Shown in pieces: positions 22,517-32,732 of a stretch of DNA of 64,000 nt; within the stretch, counting starts at the first letter, position 1; each line of letters starts with the position of its first letter. This DNA comes from Elymus sibiricus (Eukaryota; Streptophyta; Magnoliopsida; Poales; Poaceae). The position numbers and the translations under genes are program-made. The notes beneath the pieces were generated by a model. That model saw only the letters and a list, made by a program, of their open reading frames with translations, searched no databases and had not been told where the DNA came from. The stretch covers positions 382,175,614 through 382,239,613 of the forward strand of contig CM077676.1 in assembly GCA_039707655.1 (NCBI GenBank), given 5' to 3'.

Positions 22517-22990
22517 ATGAGTTCGACCCCGAGTTTTGGCCAACGAGAATTATCAAAAGCTGAGTTGTGCGCATGGACACACTCCCGCTCGACGTGTATG
22601 CACGGAGGGATTGACATTGGTAGACAGTTTCTTAGTTGCCCCTTAGAGGTTAGTGCTAAGTTCATCATTTAAGTTGAGTTAATGCCCTCACCCATCCTGA
22701 ATATTTAACATTGGCAGGGATATGAGGCTTGTGCCTTTGTTAACTGGTTGGATGATGAATGGCATGGCAGGGCTCGGAGTGTTATCACCAAGCTCGCAGA
22801 AGATAACGTAAAGCTGAAGAAGAAACTGACTGATCTGGAGTGTACAATCACTACGATGAAGCAAGAAAGACTCAATCACAGGCAACAGATGAAAGCAAGA
22901 GACAAGAAGGAACTAGCATGTGTAGTTGTAGTTGTCGCATTAGCCATCTTCTATGCGCTGTTTGCAATGATGATTAGGGGTTTTGTTTGA
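22517..22990 (+). CDS. GRF-type zinc-finger, coiled-coil, membrane-anchored protein (two exons)
   Basis: Exon 1 (22517-22648) is 44 codons and ends at GAG followed by GTTAGT. Exon 2 (22718-22990) starts after TTGGCAG and keeps the frame, giving about 134 residues. The splice joins CMHGGIDIGRQFLSCPLE to GYEACAFVNWLDDEW. That fits the GRF zinc finger pattern of spaced cysteines, GR-x-F-x-x-C and C-x-F-x-x-W, although the first metal ligand pair is irregular. A charged coiled coil follows (about residues 62-110). The C-terminus is a hydrophobic segment (VVVVVALAIFYALFAMMI) typical of a tail anchor. GRF fingers bind nucleic acid. Such short GRF-TM proteins are, as I recall, common in grass TE-rich DNA. 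The frame is intact; expression is unknown. Confidence 0.7.
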
Positions 22991-23190
22991 TTATTACTGG
23001 CTACATCAATAAGCAGAGATCATCTATTGCTTGACAATTGTCCTATGAAAACTTCTTATTTCACATTTGGCTGCTCCAACCTGTGTGTGTAATTATCACA
23101 TCGAGAACTGCGCAACCGCGGGAATTTGGAGCTACTGGGTACTAATAATTGCGGTTGAATATATTAGGATTATAACCGCCTTCCAAGGCG

Positions 23191-23202
23191 CCAATATAAA
23201 TA
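23191..23202 (+). promoter_or_regulatory. CCAAT/TATA promoter of the acidic-protein gene
   Basis: CCAAT (23191-23195) overlaps TATAAATA (23195-23202). A CT-rich leader follows and the ATG lies ~147 nt downstream. This is a good plant RNA polymerase II core promoter layout. Confidence 0.55.
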
Positions 23203-23348
23203 GTCAATCCTCTGCTTCAATTGTCATTCCTCTTTTCTTCATACCCCACGTCAGTCTCCATCGTCTTCATCGTCCCGGCCGGCCGCACTACACACTTACA
23301 CACACTCTACAATCTCGCTTTCTCTCGCTTTGTATATGTACCGCAGCC

Positions 23349-23723
23349 ATGTCGAGCGACAGCGCGGACGACAGTTCCGCCAGCAGTCTGGTGCCCGATG
23401 ATAGGTCAACCTCGGAATCATCCCGCTTGTCTTCCATGAGTCCAGCGTCGAGCCCTGACCTCGATTTTATCCGGATCATGGATGGGACTACGTCGCCCGA
23501 GTCATCGGACGACGACCAGACTGATGAGGAGCCGTCGGAGGACGAAGAAGATGACGACAGCGATGATGATGAGGAGGAATGTTCGAACGAGGAGGACGAC
23601 GACGAGGAGGACGACGATGCCGACGGCGGCGGCGATGAAAAGCCAATGGTCAGCGGCAAGAAGCGTCCTCGCCAAGATGATGTCGCGGGGCCATCCAACA
23701 ACAACAAGAAGAAGAAGGACTAA
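23349..23723 (+). CDS. Acidic serine-rich protein with nuclear localisation signals
   Basis: This is a single-exon frame of 124 codons. The ATG sits in a good context (GCAGCCATGTC) behind a TATA promoter. The protein has a serine-rich N-terminal third, a long Asp/Glu tract (about residues 55-98) and basic motifs GKKRPRQ and KKKKD at the C-terminus that look like nuclear localisation signals. The composition recalls acidic histone-binding or activation-domain proteins, but no family is recognised. It lies inside the CACTA-like element, 358 bp after the GRF gene and in the same orientation. It may be transposon cargo or a captured host gene fragment. Low-complexity frames can be fortuitous, but the promoter and start context argue against this. 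Confidence 0.55.
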   Translation: MSSDSADDSSASSLVPDDRSTSESSRLSSMSPASSPDLDFIRIMDGTTSPESSDDDQTDEEPSEDEEDDDSDDDEEECSNEEDDDEEDDDADGGGDEKPMVSGKKRPRQDDVAGPSNNNKKKKD

Positions 23724-23813
23724 ATTAATTAGACTGTATATCTCTGTTGTCATTCGCTCATATTAATCTGTGTCCCCTGTCAATCTCATCGCAGACGGTT
23801 AGCAATACGTATT

Positions 23814-25373
23814 TGCTACTTGTAGACTACGTTGGTATTTTCCACGAAGAGGAGGGGATGATGCAGTATAGTAGAGATAAGTATTTCCCTTAGTTAAGAA
23901 CCAAGGTTATCAATCCAGTAGAAGAACCACGCAAAATCCTTTAGCAGCACCTGCACACACAAAAGCAAACACTTGCACCCAACGCAAATAAGATGGCTGT
24001 CAATCCTCCTAGCGGTTATTTGCAAGGATTAATTTTGATAGTGATAAATAGATAAATAAAATACTAAATAAAATAAAGTAAATAAAATTGCAGCAAGGTA
24101 TTTTTGGATTTTAATATATGATAAAAGTAGACCCGGGGGCTATAGTTTTCACTAGAGGCTTCTCTCTCGAACGCATAGCATACGGTGGGTAAACAAATTA
24201 CTGTTGGGCAATTGATAGAAAAGCAAATAATCATGACGGATTCATGGCAATGATCATTTATATAGGCATCACGTCCTAGACAAGTAGACCTACTCTTGCC
24301 TGCATCTACTACTATTACTCCACCCATCGACCGCTATCCAGCATGCATCTAGGGTATTAAGTATAAAACAGAGTAATGCCTTAAGCAAGATGACATGATG
24401 TAGACAAAGTAAACTCAAGCAATATGATTAAACCCCATCTTTTTATCCTTAATGGCAACAATACAAATATGTGTCATGTCCCTTTCTGTCACTGGGATTG
24501 AGCACCGCAAGATTGAACCCATCACAAAGCACCTCTCCCATTGCAAGATAAACTAATCTAGTTGGCCAAACCAAATCGATAGATCGGAGAGAAATACAAA
24601 GCTATAACAATCATGCATAAAAGAGTTCAGAAAAGACTCAAATATTTCTCATGAATAATCTGATCATAAACTCACAATTCATCGGATCCCAACAAACACA
24701 CCGCAAAAGAAGATTACATCGGATAGAACTCCAAGAACATCGAGGAGAACATGGTATTGAAGATCAAAGAGAGACAAGAAGCCATCTAGCTACTAGCTAT
24801 GGACCCGTAGGTATGTGGTAAACTACTCACACATCATCGGAAGGGCACCAAGGTTTATGTAGAAGCCCTCCATGATCGATTCCCCCTCCGACAGAGTACC
24901 GAAAAAGGTCTCCAGATGGGATCACGGAAGAACAGAGGCTTGCGGCGGAGGAAAAGTTATTCGGGGTGGCTCTCTGTTGGTTTTTGAATATTTGAGAATT
25001 TATGGAAGTGGAATTAGGTCAAAAGGAGCCACGAGGGCCCCACAAGGCATCAGGGCGCGCCCCCCTGGGACCGCGCCCTGTTGCCTTGTGGAGGCTTCGT
25101 AAAGCTTCTGGCCTCCTCTCCAAGTCTCCAGGGTCTCTTTTGTCCAGAAAAAAAATCTCCAAAAGGTTTCGTGGCATTTGGACTTCGTTTGGTACTGATT
25201 TCCTGAAAAACCAAAAACAAGCAGAAAACAGCAACTGGCACTGGGCACTAGGTTAATAGGTTAGTCCCAAAAAATGATATATAGATGCATATAATTGCAT
25301 ATAAAAACATCCAAGATTGATACTATAATAGCATGGAACAATCAAAAATTATAGAAACGTTGGAGACGTATCA
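23814..25373 (-). mobile_element. Solo LTR of an Athila-type element (E-like)
   Basis: On the minus strand it begins TGATACGTCTCCAACG and ends ACAAGTAGCA. It is flanked by GTATT on both sides (23809-23813 and 25374-25378). It is 1,560 bp, the same length as the E 5' LTR at 28881-30440 with which it aligns. With no internal sequence and a perfect duplication, it is the product of recombination between the two LTRs of a former full element inserted in the CACTA element. Confidence 0.92.
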
Positions 25374-25378
25374 GTATT

Positions 25379-25858
25379 CGACCGAGATCTTTTACATTAT
25401 CGCCCACAGTTGGTTTCTTGAATCGTGTGCCCTGTCGAGCACACAATTCACAACAAAAAATCGTATGCGCTGTCTATAATTATCGCACACAATTCTGATT
25501 ACCGACCTGTTTGCCGTCCATCACACACACCTTGATCTGCCTGACCATTTCTGTTGTGTTGGGTAATCACAAACAGTTCATCCGAGTGAACTGTATGCCG
25601 TGTATCGCACACACCTCGATTTGGCTGACCGTGTTTGTTGTTCTGTCTTATCGCAAATAGTTCGTATGGATCAACTGTATGCCATGTATCGCACACACGT
25701 CTCTAATCTGAATCATGCTTGATGTCTCCGGCATCGCAAACAGTTCGTCTTATTGGTGACGGTTTTATTACGACACCGTTTGCGATTCATGCATCGCACA
25801 CAGTTTGGTCGCGGGGTCTCTGATTCATGTGTCGCATTAGCGGTCGCCTGCAGTAGTG
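25379..25858. repeat. CACTA right subterminal repeat region and terminus
   Basis: Repeats of TATCGCACACA and AACTGTTTGCGATG type recur at roughly 25484, 25605, 25690 and 25795. The sequence ends GCAGTAGTG at 25858, followed by TGT. This mirrors 1076-1720. Confidence 0.75.
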
Positions 25859-25861
25859 TGT

Positions 25862-26016
25862 ATAACTTTGTTGGCAGGAAAATAGAAAAATGCCTTCCAG
25901 TTCAGCTGCTCCAAGCCCTACTCCTGTTGATCCAACCACTTCTTCTAGTGCTCCATGGTCGTGGTAATTTCCCTAAAATACCCATATGAGGATGGCATGC
26001 AAATTAGAGATTCGGA
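25862..26016. other. Unassigned DNA flanking the CACTA-like element
   Basis: This was contiguous with 1072 before the CACTA insertion. It contains a short open frame after GTTGGCAG but nothing identifiable. Confidence 0.35.
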
Positions 26017-26489
26017 TGGTGCACACGAGGAGAGATTTACCCACTTCAGGCCCTCAGATCGAGTTAACATCCTACTTCCTACTTGTCTTGTTGATGATCT
26101 AGCCTCGTATGAGAACTAGGGTTTTGTGTTTACAAGGGGGTTGATCACGAGATCGTCTAGGGGCTGAAGCCTCAGATGTCTTACTAGAATAAGGTGCCTA
26201 TTGGGAGGTTCCCATCGGGCCTTATATAGGTGGCCGGGGCACGATTACAAGTCCCGAGTAGGTAGGGGGGTTGTTCTATGCTAAGTTTGGTAGCTTACAG
26301 GGGTCGGCTCATACATGCCATACACATATGATTCCTAGCCTAATACGGGCATGAGTCCTTCGTCTTGTCCCCCGAGGTGGTGATGTGCTCCGAATTTTCG
26401 GTGGATATCAAGTCATGCGCTTGGGACGCCCTACTGCCGTTGGGCTTCTTCTGTTTTTCCTAGCTACACCCAGGGGCATGGCACCGTCA
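26017..26489 (-). repeat. LTR-like fragment
   Basis: On the minus strand this reads TGACGGTGCC to GTGCACCA, with a TATATAAGG box at 26221-26230 and a leader containing AAACCCTAG. The layout is that of a ~470-bp LTR and recalls the LTR of element B without obvious close identity. Flanking pentamers (TCGGA and CCAAG) do not match, so it may be a truncated or rearranged copy. Confidence 0.45.
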
Positions 26490-27737
26490 CCAAGGCCTAT
26501 TGTTGATGTTGCTACAAAGATTGCATTCACTACATACCCCAAGAACTAGATCTATTTCGAGTTCAAGTACAATAGTTCAATCCCAAGAGACAAGATCTAC
26601 AAAGTATCTAGCGGTTAGCGTCACACAAAGAGAGGAGCACATAGAGAGAGGGAGAAGGGGAACAACTAGCAACTCATGATTGATGGGGTATTTAATAGCT
26701 AGTGGCAATTACTGAAAAAACCTGAGATGTTTGTGTGATGCTTTTGTGGTGGCAAAAATTTGTTATGTCATGTGATGCTTTTGTAGAACTTGGTTGGAAA
26801 CTATGTGTTGGTTGAAAGCTAATGAACTATATGCTGGGTGGACTTGATGAACTTTGTGCTAGCTATGTAAACTAGTTGAGTGGAAATAATGTTTGAGTTT
26901 TGTGTGCTTGTTATTTGTAAATATGTGCCACACGTTTGTTGAACATTTGATCATCTATGTTGTTGAGTTATATGTGCTTCTTCTGTGTGATTTTGTGCCA
27001 CATAATAGACATAGTTTTAACTGAGATGCTGCTGGAATTTTGAGATTTTGTGCCCAAATATTTGGTAGAAATTGAGCACAAATGTTTCTGAAATTTTATG
27101 TGAAATATTTGTTTAGAAATTGATCAGAAAGTATGTTGGAATTTGTGCATAGTAATTGTGCAAAAATTGATCATAAATGATGCTAGAATTTGCAATCGTA
27201 TTTTGCAGTACTTGAGAAAATTTTATAAATGACAAGGTTGACATAACTTAAACATCATAAATTACCTTGAGTGTCACTGGAAGTTCACAAAACAATCACT
27301 AGCGGTTCACGTGATCATCACTGGCAGTTTACATAAGATTCAATCCAAGGTCACTTCATCATTACAGAAAGGTCATTCAAATTCAGTACATCAATTCGAC
27401 ATAAGTCTAGAAATTCAGTACTACAACATCAAAGTACTACTACGATATCACTATTCATCACAAATCCCCTTGATATTTCGTAACTTTTCCTAGTCACCTG
27501 TTTTTCTTTCAACAAATATGCAATCACATAATATAGCTTCTTTTTTCCTTCTTCTAATCATCCCTTTCTTTCTTTGTCATAATGCTCACCAGCTTATGTA
27601 TATTTGTGGCTGGAACTTCAGCCAATCACTTATGTTCTAACTTCGCCATTAGTTCAATCAAAGCTTTCTCTACCAGGGCATTCAGACCTACTATTTGCTC
27701 CTTCTCATCCACAACTTTGTCCGGTTCGCCATGTAAC
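26490..27737. other. AT-rich unassigned DNA
   Basis: It includes degenerate repeats of AATTGATCATAAATG and TTTGTGC type (about 26980-27200). A minus-strand open frame near 27600-27735 has a helical, charged composition (DEKEQIVGLNALVEKALIEL) but no recognised family. No transposon end was found. Confidence 0.4.
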
Positions 27738-28880
27738 TGATACGTCTCAAACATATCTACAATTTCTGTTGTTCATGCTACTTTTATGCCATTATTACAT
27801 AGTTTTGACACATTTTTACACAATTTTATTGACCTAACCTATTAATTTGATGTCGCGTGCCAGTTGTTGTTTCTTTTTTTGCATTTTTTATACTTAATAG
27901 AAAAAATAATTTTTGGGGGACCAAAAGAAATATAAGAAAAATATGTCGTGGAGATTGAAGATCAGACGGAACTACGGGGGCAGAGAGCCACCAGAGGGAG
28001 CCCTGGGGTGTCCACGTGGTGGGCCCACACAATCCAAGGCATGGTCGCACGATGGTGCCACGCGACCCCCTAGATCTTGCATCCACCACCTTTTGGTTCA
28101 CGTACGTGCCTGCTTTATATTCTCCTAAAACCACCAAAAAGAATTATCGAGGAATTTTCCGCCGTCGCCACCTCGTGTTCTGGGTGATCCAATCCGAAGG
28201 CCTTTTTCGGTACTCTACCTGAGGGGTAATTCATCATCGGAGCTATGTTCATCAACCTCACTTCCACCACGTCCATGTATGAGTAGTCCTCCTTGGACTA
28301 TGGATCCATAATAGTAGCTAGATGGTATCATATCTCTCTTGCTTCTCAATACAAAGATCACATGAGTTGTCTGCCTACATGATTGTGATCCATCTGATGC
28401 AATTCTTAGTGTGTTAGTTGTGGTGTGATGAATTGTCCCTTTATGTTATCTATGAATTTCTTTTTGGATTCTTTTAAGTTCCTTGTTGCATGATTCATAG
28501 ACATATATGCTTGGTGATCTATTAGTATTTTACTGACCATGATTAGGTGAACGATATCCACAAGGGAATTGTGTATGTTAGTTGGGTTTAACCTTGCAAG
28601 TAATCTATCTGTGATAGAAAGAGAAAAAACCTTGTCTTATGTTATTGCCAATAAGGATAAAAAGGTAGTTGACTAGTTGTGTGTGAACTAGAGGTAAAGA
28701 GAATATACTATCCACATTATGTCACTTTGCTTAATGAGTACTCTGCATTTACTTAGTACTTAGATGTGCATGCTGGATAATTGTCTTCGGTGGCATATTA
28801 GCTATAGATGTAGTTGGATATAACAGTCTATGGATATAATACGTACATAATGCCTATATGCAATCATAACATGTCTGATC
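27738..28880 (+). repeat. Truncated Athila-type LTR interrupted by element E
   Basis: It starts TGATACGTCTCAAACATATC and follows the order of the E LTR in diverged form up to the point where E begins (28881). The missing 3' part of this LTR is not found in the window because the far end of E is itself lost. Confidence 0.75.
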
Positions 28881-30440
28881 TGATACGTCTCCAACGTATC
28901 TATAATTTTTGATTGTTCCATGCTATTACAGTATCAATATTGGATGTTTTATATGCAATTATATGCCATTATATATCATTTTTTGGGACTAACCTATTAA
29001 CCCAGTGCCCAGTGCCAGTTGCTGTTTTCTGCTTGTTTTTGCCTATTTAGAAAATCATTATCAAAAAGTGTCCAAACGAGAAAAAAACATTGGATTAATT
29101 TTTTCTGGACCAGAAGAGACCCAGGAAGCTTCGGGAGAAGACCAGAAGAGCCACGAGGAGGCGGCAAGCCTGGAGGGCGCGCCCCAGGGGGTGGCCGCGC
29201 CCCCAGGCTTGTGGGCCCCTCGTTGCACCTCTTGACCTAATTCCTTCGCTATAAATTCACAAATATTCCCAAACCAACAGAGAGACAGAAGAGAAAACCT
29301 TTCCGCCGCCGCAAGCCTCTATTCTTCCGCGATCCCAACTGGAGGCCTTTTTCGGTACTCTGCTGGAGGGGGAATCAATCACGGAGGGCTTCTACATCAA
29401 CCTTGCTACCCTTCCGATGATGTGTGAGTAGTTTACCACAGACCTACGGGTCCATAGCTAGTAGTTAGATGGCTTCTTCTCTCTCTTTTATCTTCAATAC
29501 CATGTTCTCCTCGATGTTCTTGGAGTTCTATCCGATGTAATCTTCTTTTGCGGTGTGTTTGTTGGGATCCGATGAATTGTGAGTTTACGATCAGATTATT
29601 CATGAGAAATATTTGAGTCTTCTCTAAACTCTTTTATGCATGATTACTATAGCTTTGTATTTCTCTTCGATCTATCGATTTGGTTTGGCCTACTAGATTG
29701 ATTTATCTTGCAATGGGAGAGGTGCTTTGTGATGGGTTCAATCTTGCCGTGCTCAATCCCAGTGACAGAAGGGGACATGACACATATTTGTATTGTTGCC
29801 ATTAAAGATAAAAAGATGGGGTTTAATCATATTGCTTGAGTTTACTTTGTCTACATCATGTCATCTTGCTTAAGGCGTTATTCTGTTTCATACTTAATAC
29901 CCTAGATGCATGCTGGATAGCGGTCGATGGGTGGAGTAATAGTAGTAGATGCAGGTAGGAGTCGGTCTATTTGTCTCGGACATGATGCCTATATACATAA
30001 TCATTGCCATGAATCCTTCATAATTATTTGCTTTTCTATCAATTGCCCAACAGTAATTTGTTTACCCACCGTATGCTATGTGTTCGAGAGAGAAGCCTCT
30101 AGTGAAAACTATGGCCCCCGGTCTACTTTATCATATATTAAAAACCTAAAAATACCTTGCTGCAATTTATTTACTTTTATTTTAATTAGTATTTTAGTTT
30201 ATCTATTTACCTCGATAAGATTTAATCCTTGCAAATAACCGCTAAGAGGATTGACAACCCTCTTATTTGCGTTGGGTGCAAGTGTTTGCTCTTTTGTGTG
30301 CAGGTGCGTTTAACGGAATTTTGCTTGGTTCTCCTACTGGATTGATAACCTTGGTTCTTAACTGATGGAAATACTTATCTCTACTATACTGCATCATCCT
30401 CTCCTCTTCGGTGAAATACCAACGCGGACTACAAGTAGGA
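28881..30440 (+). repeat. Element E 5' LTR
   Basis: Runs from TGATACGTCTCCAACG to ACAAGTAGGA; the terminal GGA stands where the solo LTR has GCA. It matches the solo LTR at 23814-25373 in inverted orientation. Confidence 0.88.
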
Positions 30441-30451
30441 GGAAGAATTTC

Positions 30452-30469
30452 TGGCGCCGTTGCCGGGGA
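30452..30469 (+). other. Primer-binding site of element E
   Basis: TGGCGCCGTTGCCGGGGA, complementary to the 3' end of tRNA-Asp and 11 bases inside the LTR. Confidence 0.88.
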
Positions 30470-30644
30470 GACATCATCAAAATTACCAAGTACCTTCGCA
30501 CAAAATATCATCCACTTGCATTTATTTTATTTGCCTTTTATTTGCATTTGCCTCTCGTTTTCATCTCCCCCACTTCTAATTTTTTTTACAAAAACATAAA
30601 AATATTTTTATTTGCTTGTTTGCTAGTTTGCTTGCTTCGTCGCG

Positions 30645-32732
30645 ATGTCTCAAGAAAATACAAAATTGTGTGACTTTTCCAATACTAATAATAATGATTT
30701 TATTAGTACTCCAATTGCTCCTCCCGGCACTAGTGCGGAGTCGTGTGATATTAATGCTGCTTTGCTTAATCTCGTTATGAAAGAACAATTTTCTGGTAGT
30801 CTTAATGAAGATGCTGCATCCCATCTAAATACTTTCGTTGAGCTTTGTGATATGCAAAAGAAAAAAGATATGGATAATGATATTGTCAAATTAAAATTAT
30901 TTCCGTTCTCACTACGAGACATTGCTAAAACTTGGTTTTCATCCTTGCCTAGAAATAGTATTGATTCTTGGGATAAGTGTAAGGATGCTTTAATTACCAA
31001 GTATTTTCCTACCGCTAAGATTATTTCTCTAAGAAATCAAATTATGAATTTTAAGCAACTTGAGCATGAACATGTTGCACAATCTTGGGAGATAATGAAA
31101 TTAATGATAAGAAATTGCCCAACTCATGGCTTGAATTTATGGATGATCATACAAAAAATTTATGCGGGACTAAACTTTGTATCTAGAAATTTGCTAGACT
31201 CTTCCGCAGGTGGTACTTTTATGGAAATTACATTGGGGCAAGCTACAAAACTTCTTGATAATATCATGACAAATTATTCTCAATGGCACACTGAACGAAC
31301 TCCAACTGGTAAGAAGGTAAATTATGTTGAAGAAATTAATACTTTGAGTGATAAGATGGATGCTCTATTGAAATTGGTTGCTAGTAAAAATGCTCATATT
31401 GATCCTAATGATGTGCCATTGTCTACTTTGATTGAGCAAAATAATGATGCTATTGATGTGAATTTTGTCTCTAGAAATAATTTCAACAACAATGCTTATA
31501 GGGGTAATTTCAATCCTAGGCCGTTTGCTGGAAATTCCTCTAATAATTATGGCAATCCTTAAGGTAATTCTTATAATAATAATAATAGGATGCCCTCTGA
31601 TCTTGAAAGCAACATTAAAGAATTTATTAGTTCGCAAAATAATTTCAATGCTATGATAGAAGAAAAATTGACTAGAGTTGATGAATTGGCTAGGAACATG
31701 GATATAATTGCTCATGATGTGGAAAATCTCAAAACTAAAATTTTGCCACCCAAGCATGATATAAATCAGTCTATCAAAGCTATCTATGTCTCCATTAATG
31801 AAAGTAAAGAAAGGACTGCTAGGTTGAGAGCTAAGCGAGAATTTCTAGAAAAAGCGATTCCACCCGGTTTCTATCGTAGTAATGATGAATATATTAAAAT
31901 GATTGGTGTCACTCCTATTGAATCAATATTTAGTAACATAAAACTTAATGAAAAAGGGACTGGAGAAGAGTCAACTTTAGATATAAGGAGTCCCAATTGC
32001 TTGGAGGGTGATAATCTTGATCATAAAAATGAAAAAAGTGGGTTTGGAGAGGTCAAAACTTTAAATAGTAATGCACCGACTACTTTGGATTACAAGGACT
32101 TTAATTATGATAGTTGTTCTTTAATTGAGTGTATTTCCTTGTTGCAATCCATGATTAATTCATCAAATGCAAATGAACAAAATAAAGCTTTCACTAAACA
32201 TATCGTAGAAGCCATGATGAAAGCACATGAAGAAAAGCTTGAGTTAGAAGTATCAATTCCTAGAAAATTACAAGATGAATGGGAACATACTATTAAATTC
32301 AAAATTAAAGATTATGAATGTAATGCTCTTTGTGATATTGGTGCTAGCGTTTCCACTATACCAAAGTCTTTGTGTGATGTGCTAGGTCTCATCGACATGG
32401 ATCCTTGTTCCCTTAATTTGCATCTTGCAGATTGCACTATTAAAAAGCCATTGGGTAGAATAAATGATGTGCTTATTCTTGCAAATAGAAATAATGTGCC
32501 CGTGGACTTTATTATTCTTGATATTGAATGCAATCCTTCTTGCCCCACAATACTTGGTAGGCCTTTTCTATGAACAATTGGTGCTATTATTGATATGAGA
32601 GAAGGTAATATAAGATTTCAATTTCCATTAAAGAAAGGGATGGAACACTTCCCTAGAAAGAGAATTAAAGCACCTTATGAATCTATTATGAGGGCCACCT
32701 ATGGAATTAACTTGAAGGATGACAACACTTGA
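30645..32732 (+). pseudogene. gag: gag-protease polyprotein (element E)
   Basis: A 695-codon frame from ATG 30645 to TGA 32730-32732. The N-terminal half has the Retrotrans_gag core (FPFSLRDIAKTWF, ITKYFPTAK, SAGGTFMEITLGQA). After an asparagine-rich linker and a coiled-coil-prone region comes an aspartic protease (ALCDIGASVSTIPKSL, then ILGRPFL). Two premature stops are present: TAA at 31560-31562 in the Asn-rich linker and TGA at 32571-32573 just after the protease. The frame end (LKDDNT) lies 43 bp before a conserved TTGGG-AGGCAA-CCCAA hairpin. No RT follows. Confidence 0.85.

Larger units (their letters stand above)
1076..25858. mobile_element. CACTA-like DNA transposon broken up by nested retrotransposons
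   Basis: The left end begins CACTGGTACAGCGAG and the reverse complement of the right end begins CACTACTGCAGGCGAC. The two align as related termini of the CACTA type. Both are flanked by the trinucleotide TGT (1073-1075 and 25859-25861), the 3-bp target duplication expected for this superfamily. Both subterminal regions are dense in TCGCACAC-type short repeats in both orientations. After removing the nested elements A/B, D and a solo LTR, about 3 kb of CACTA DNA remains. It contains a GRF zinc-finger gene and an acidic-protein gene. No TNPD-type transposase was recognised, so it is probably non-autonomous or has lost it, perhaps with the truncation of D. The left terminal CACTG is degenerate relative to CACTA. 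Confidence 0.75.

Noticed and set aside
22849..22858. CACTAC inside the GRF gene as a transposon start
   Set aside because: It lies within an intact coding exon and has no subterminal repeats next to it; the real left end is at 1076.
25862..25980. Host exon after GTTGGCAG next to the CACTA end
   Set aside because: The frame is about 30 codons with no partner exon found across the CACTA insertion site in 904-1072.
26017..26489. Complete solo LTR
   Set aside because: It is TG...CA bounded with a TATA box, but flanking pentamers differ, so only an LTR-like fragment is claimed.
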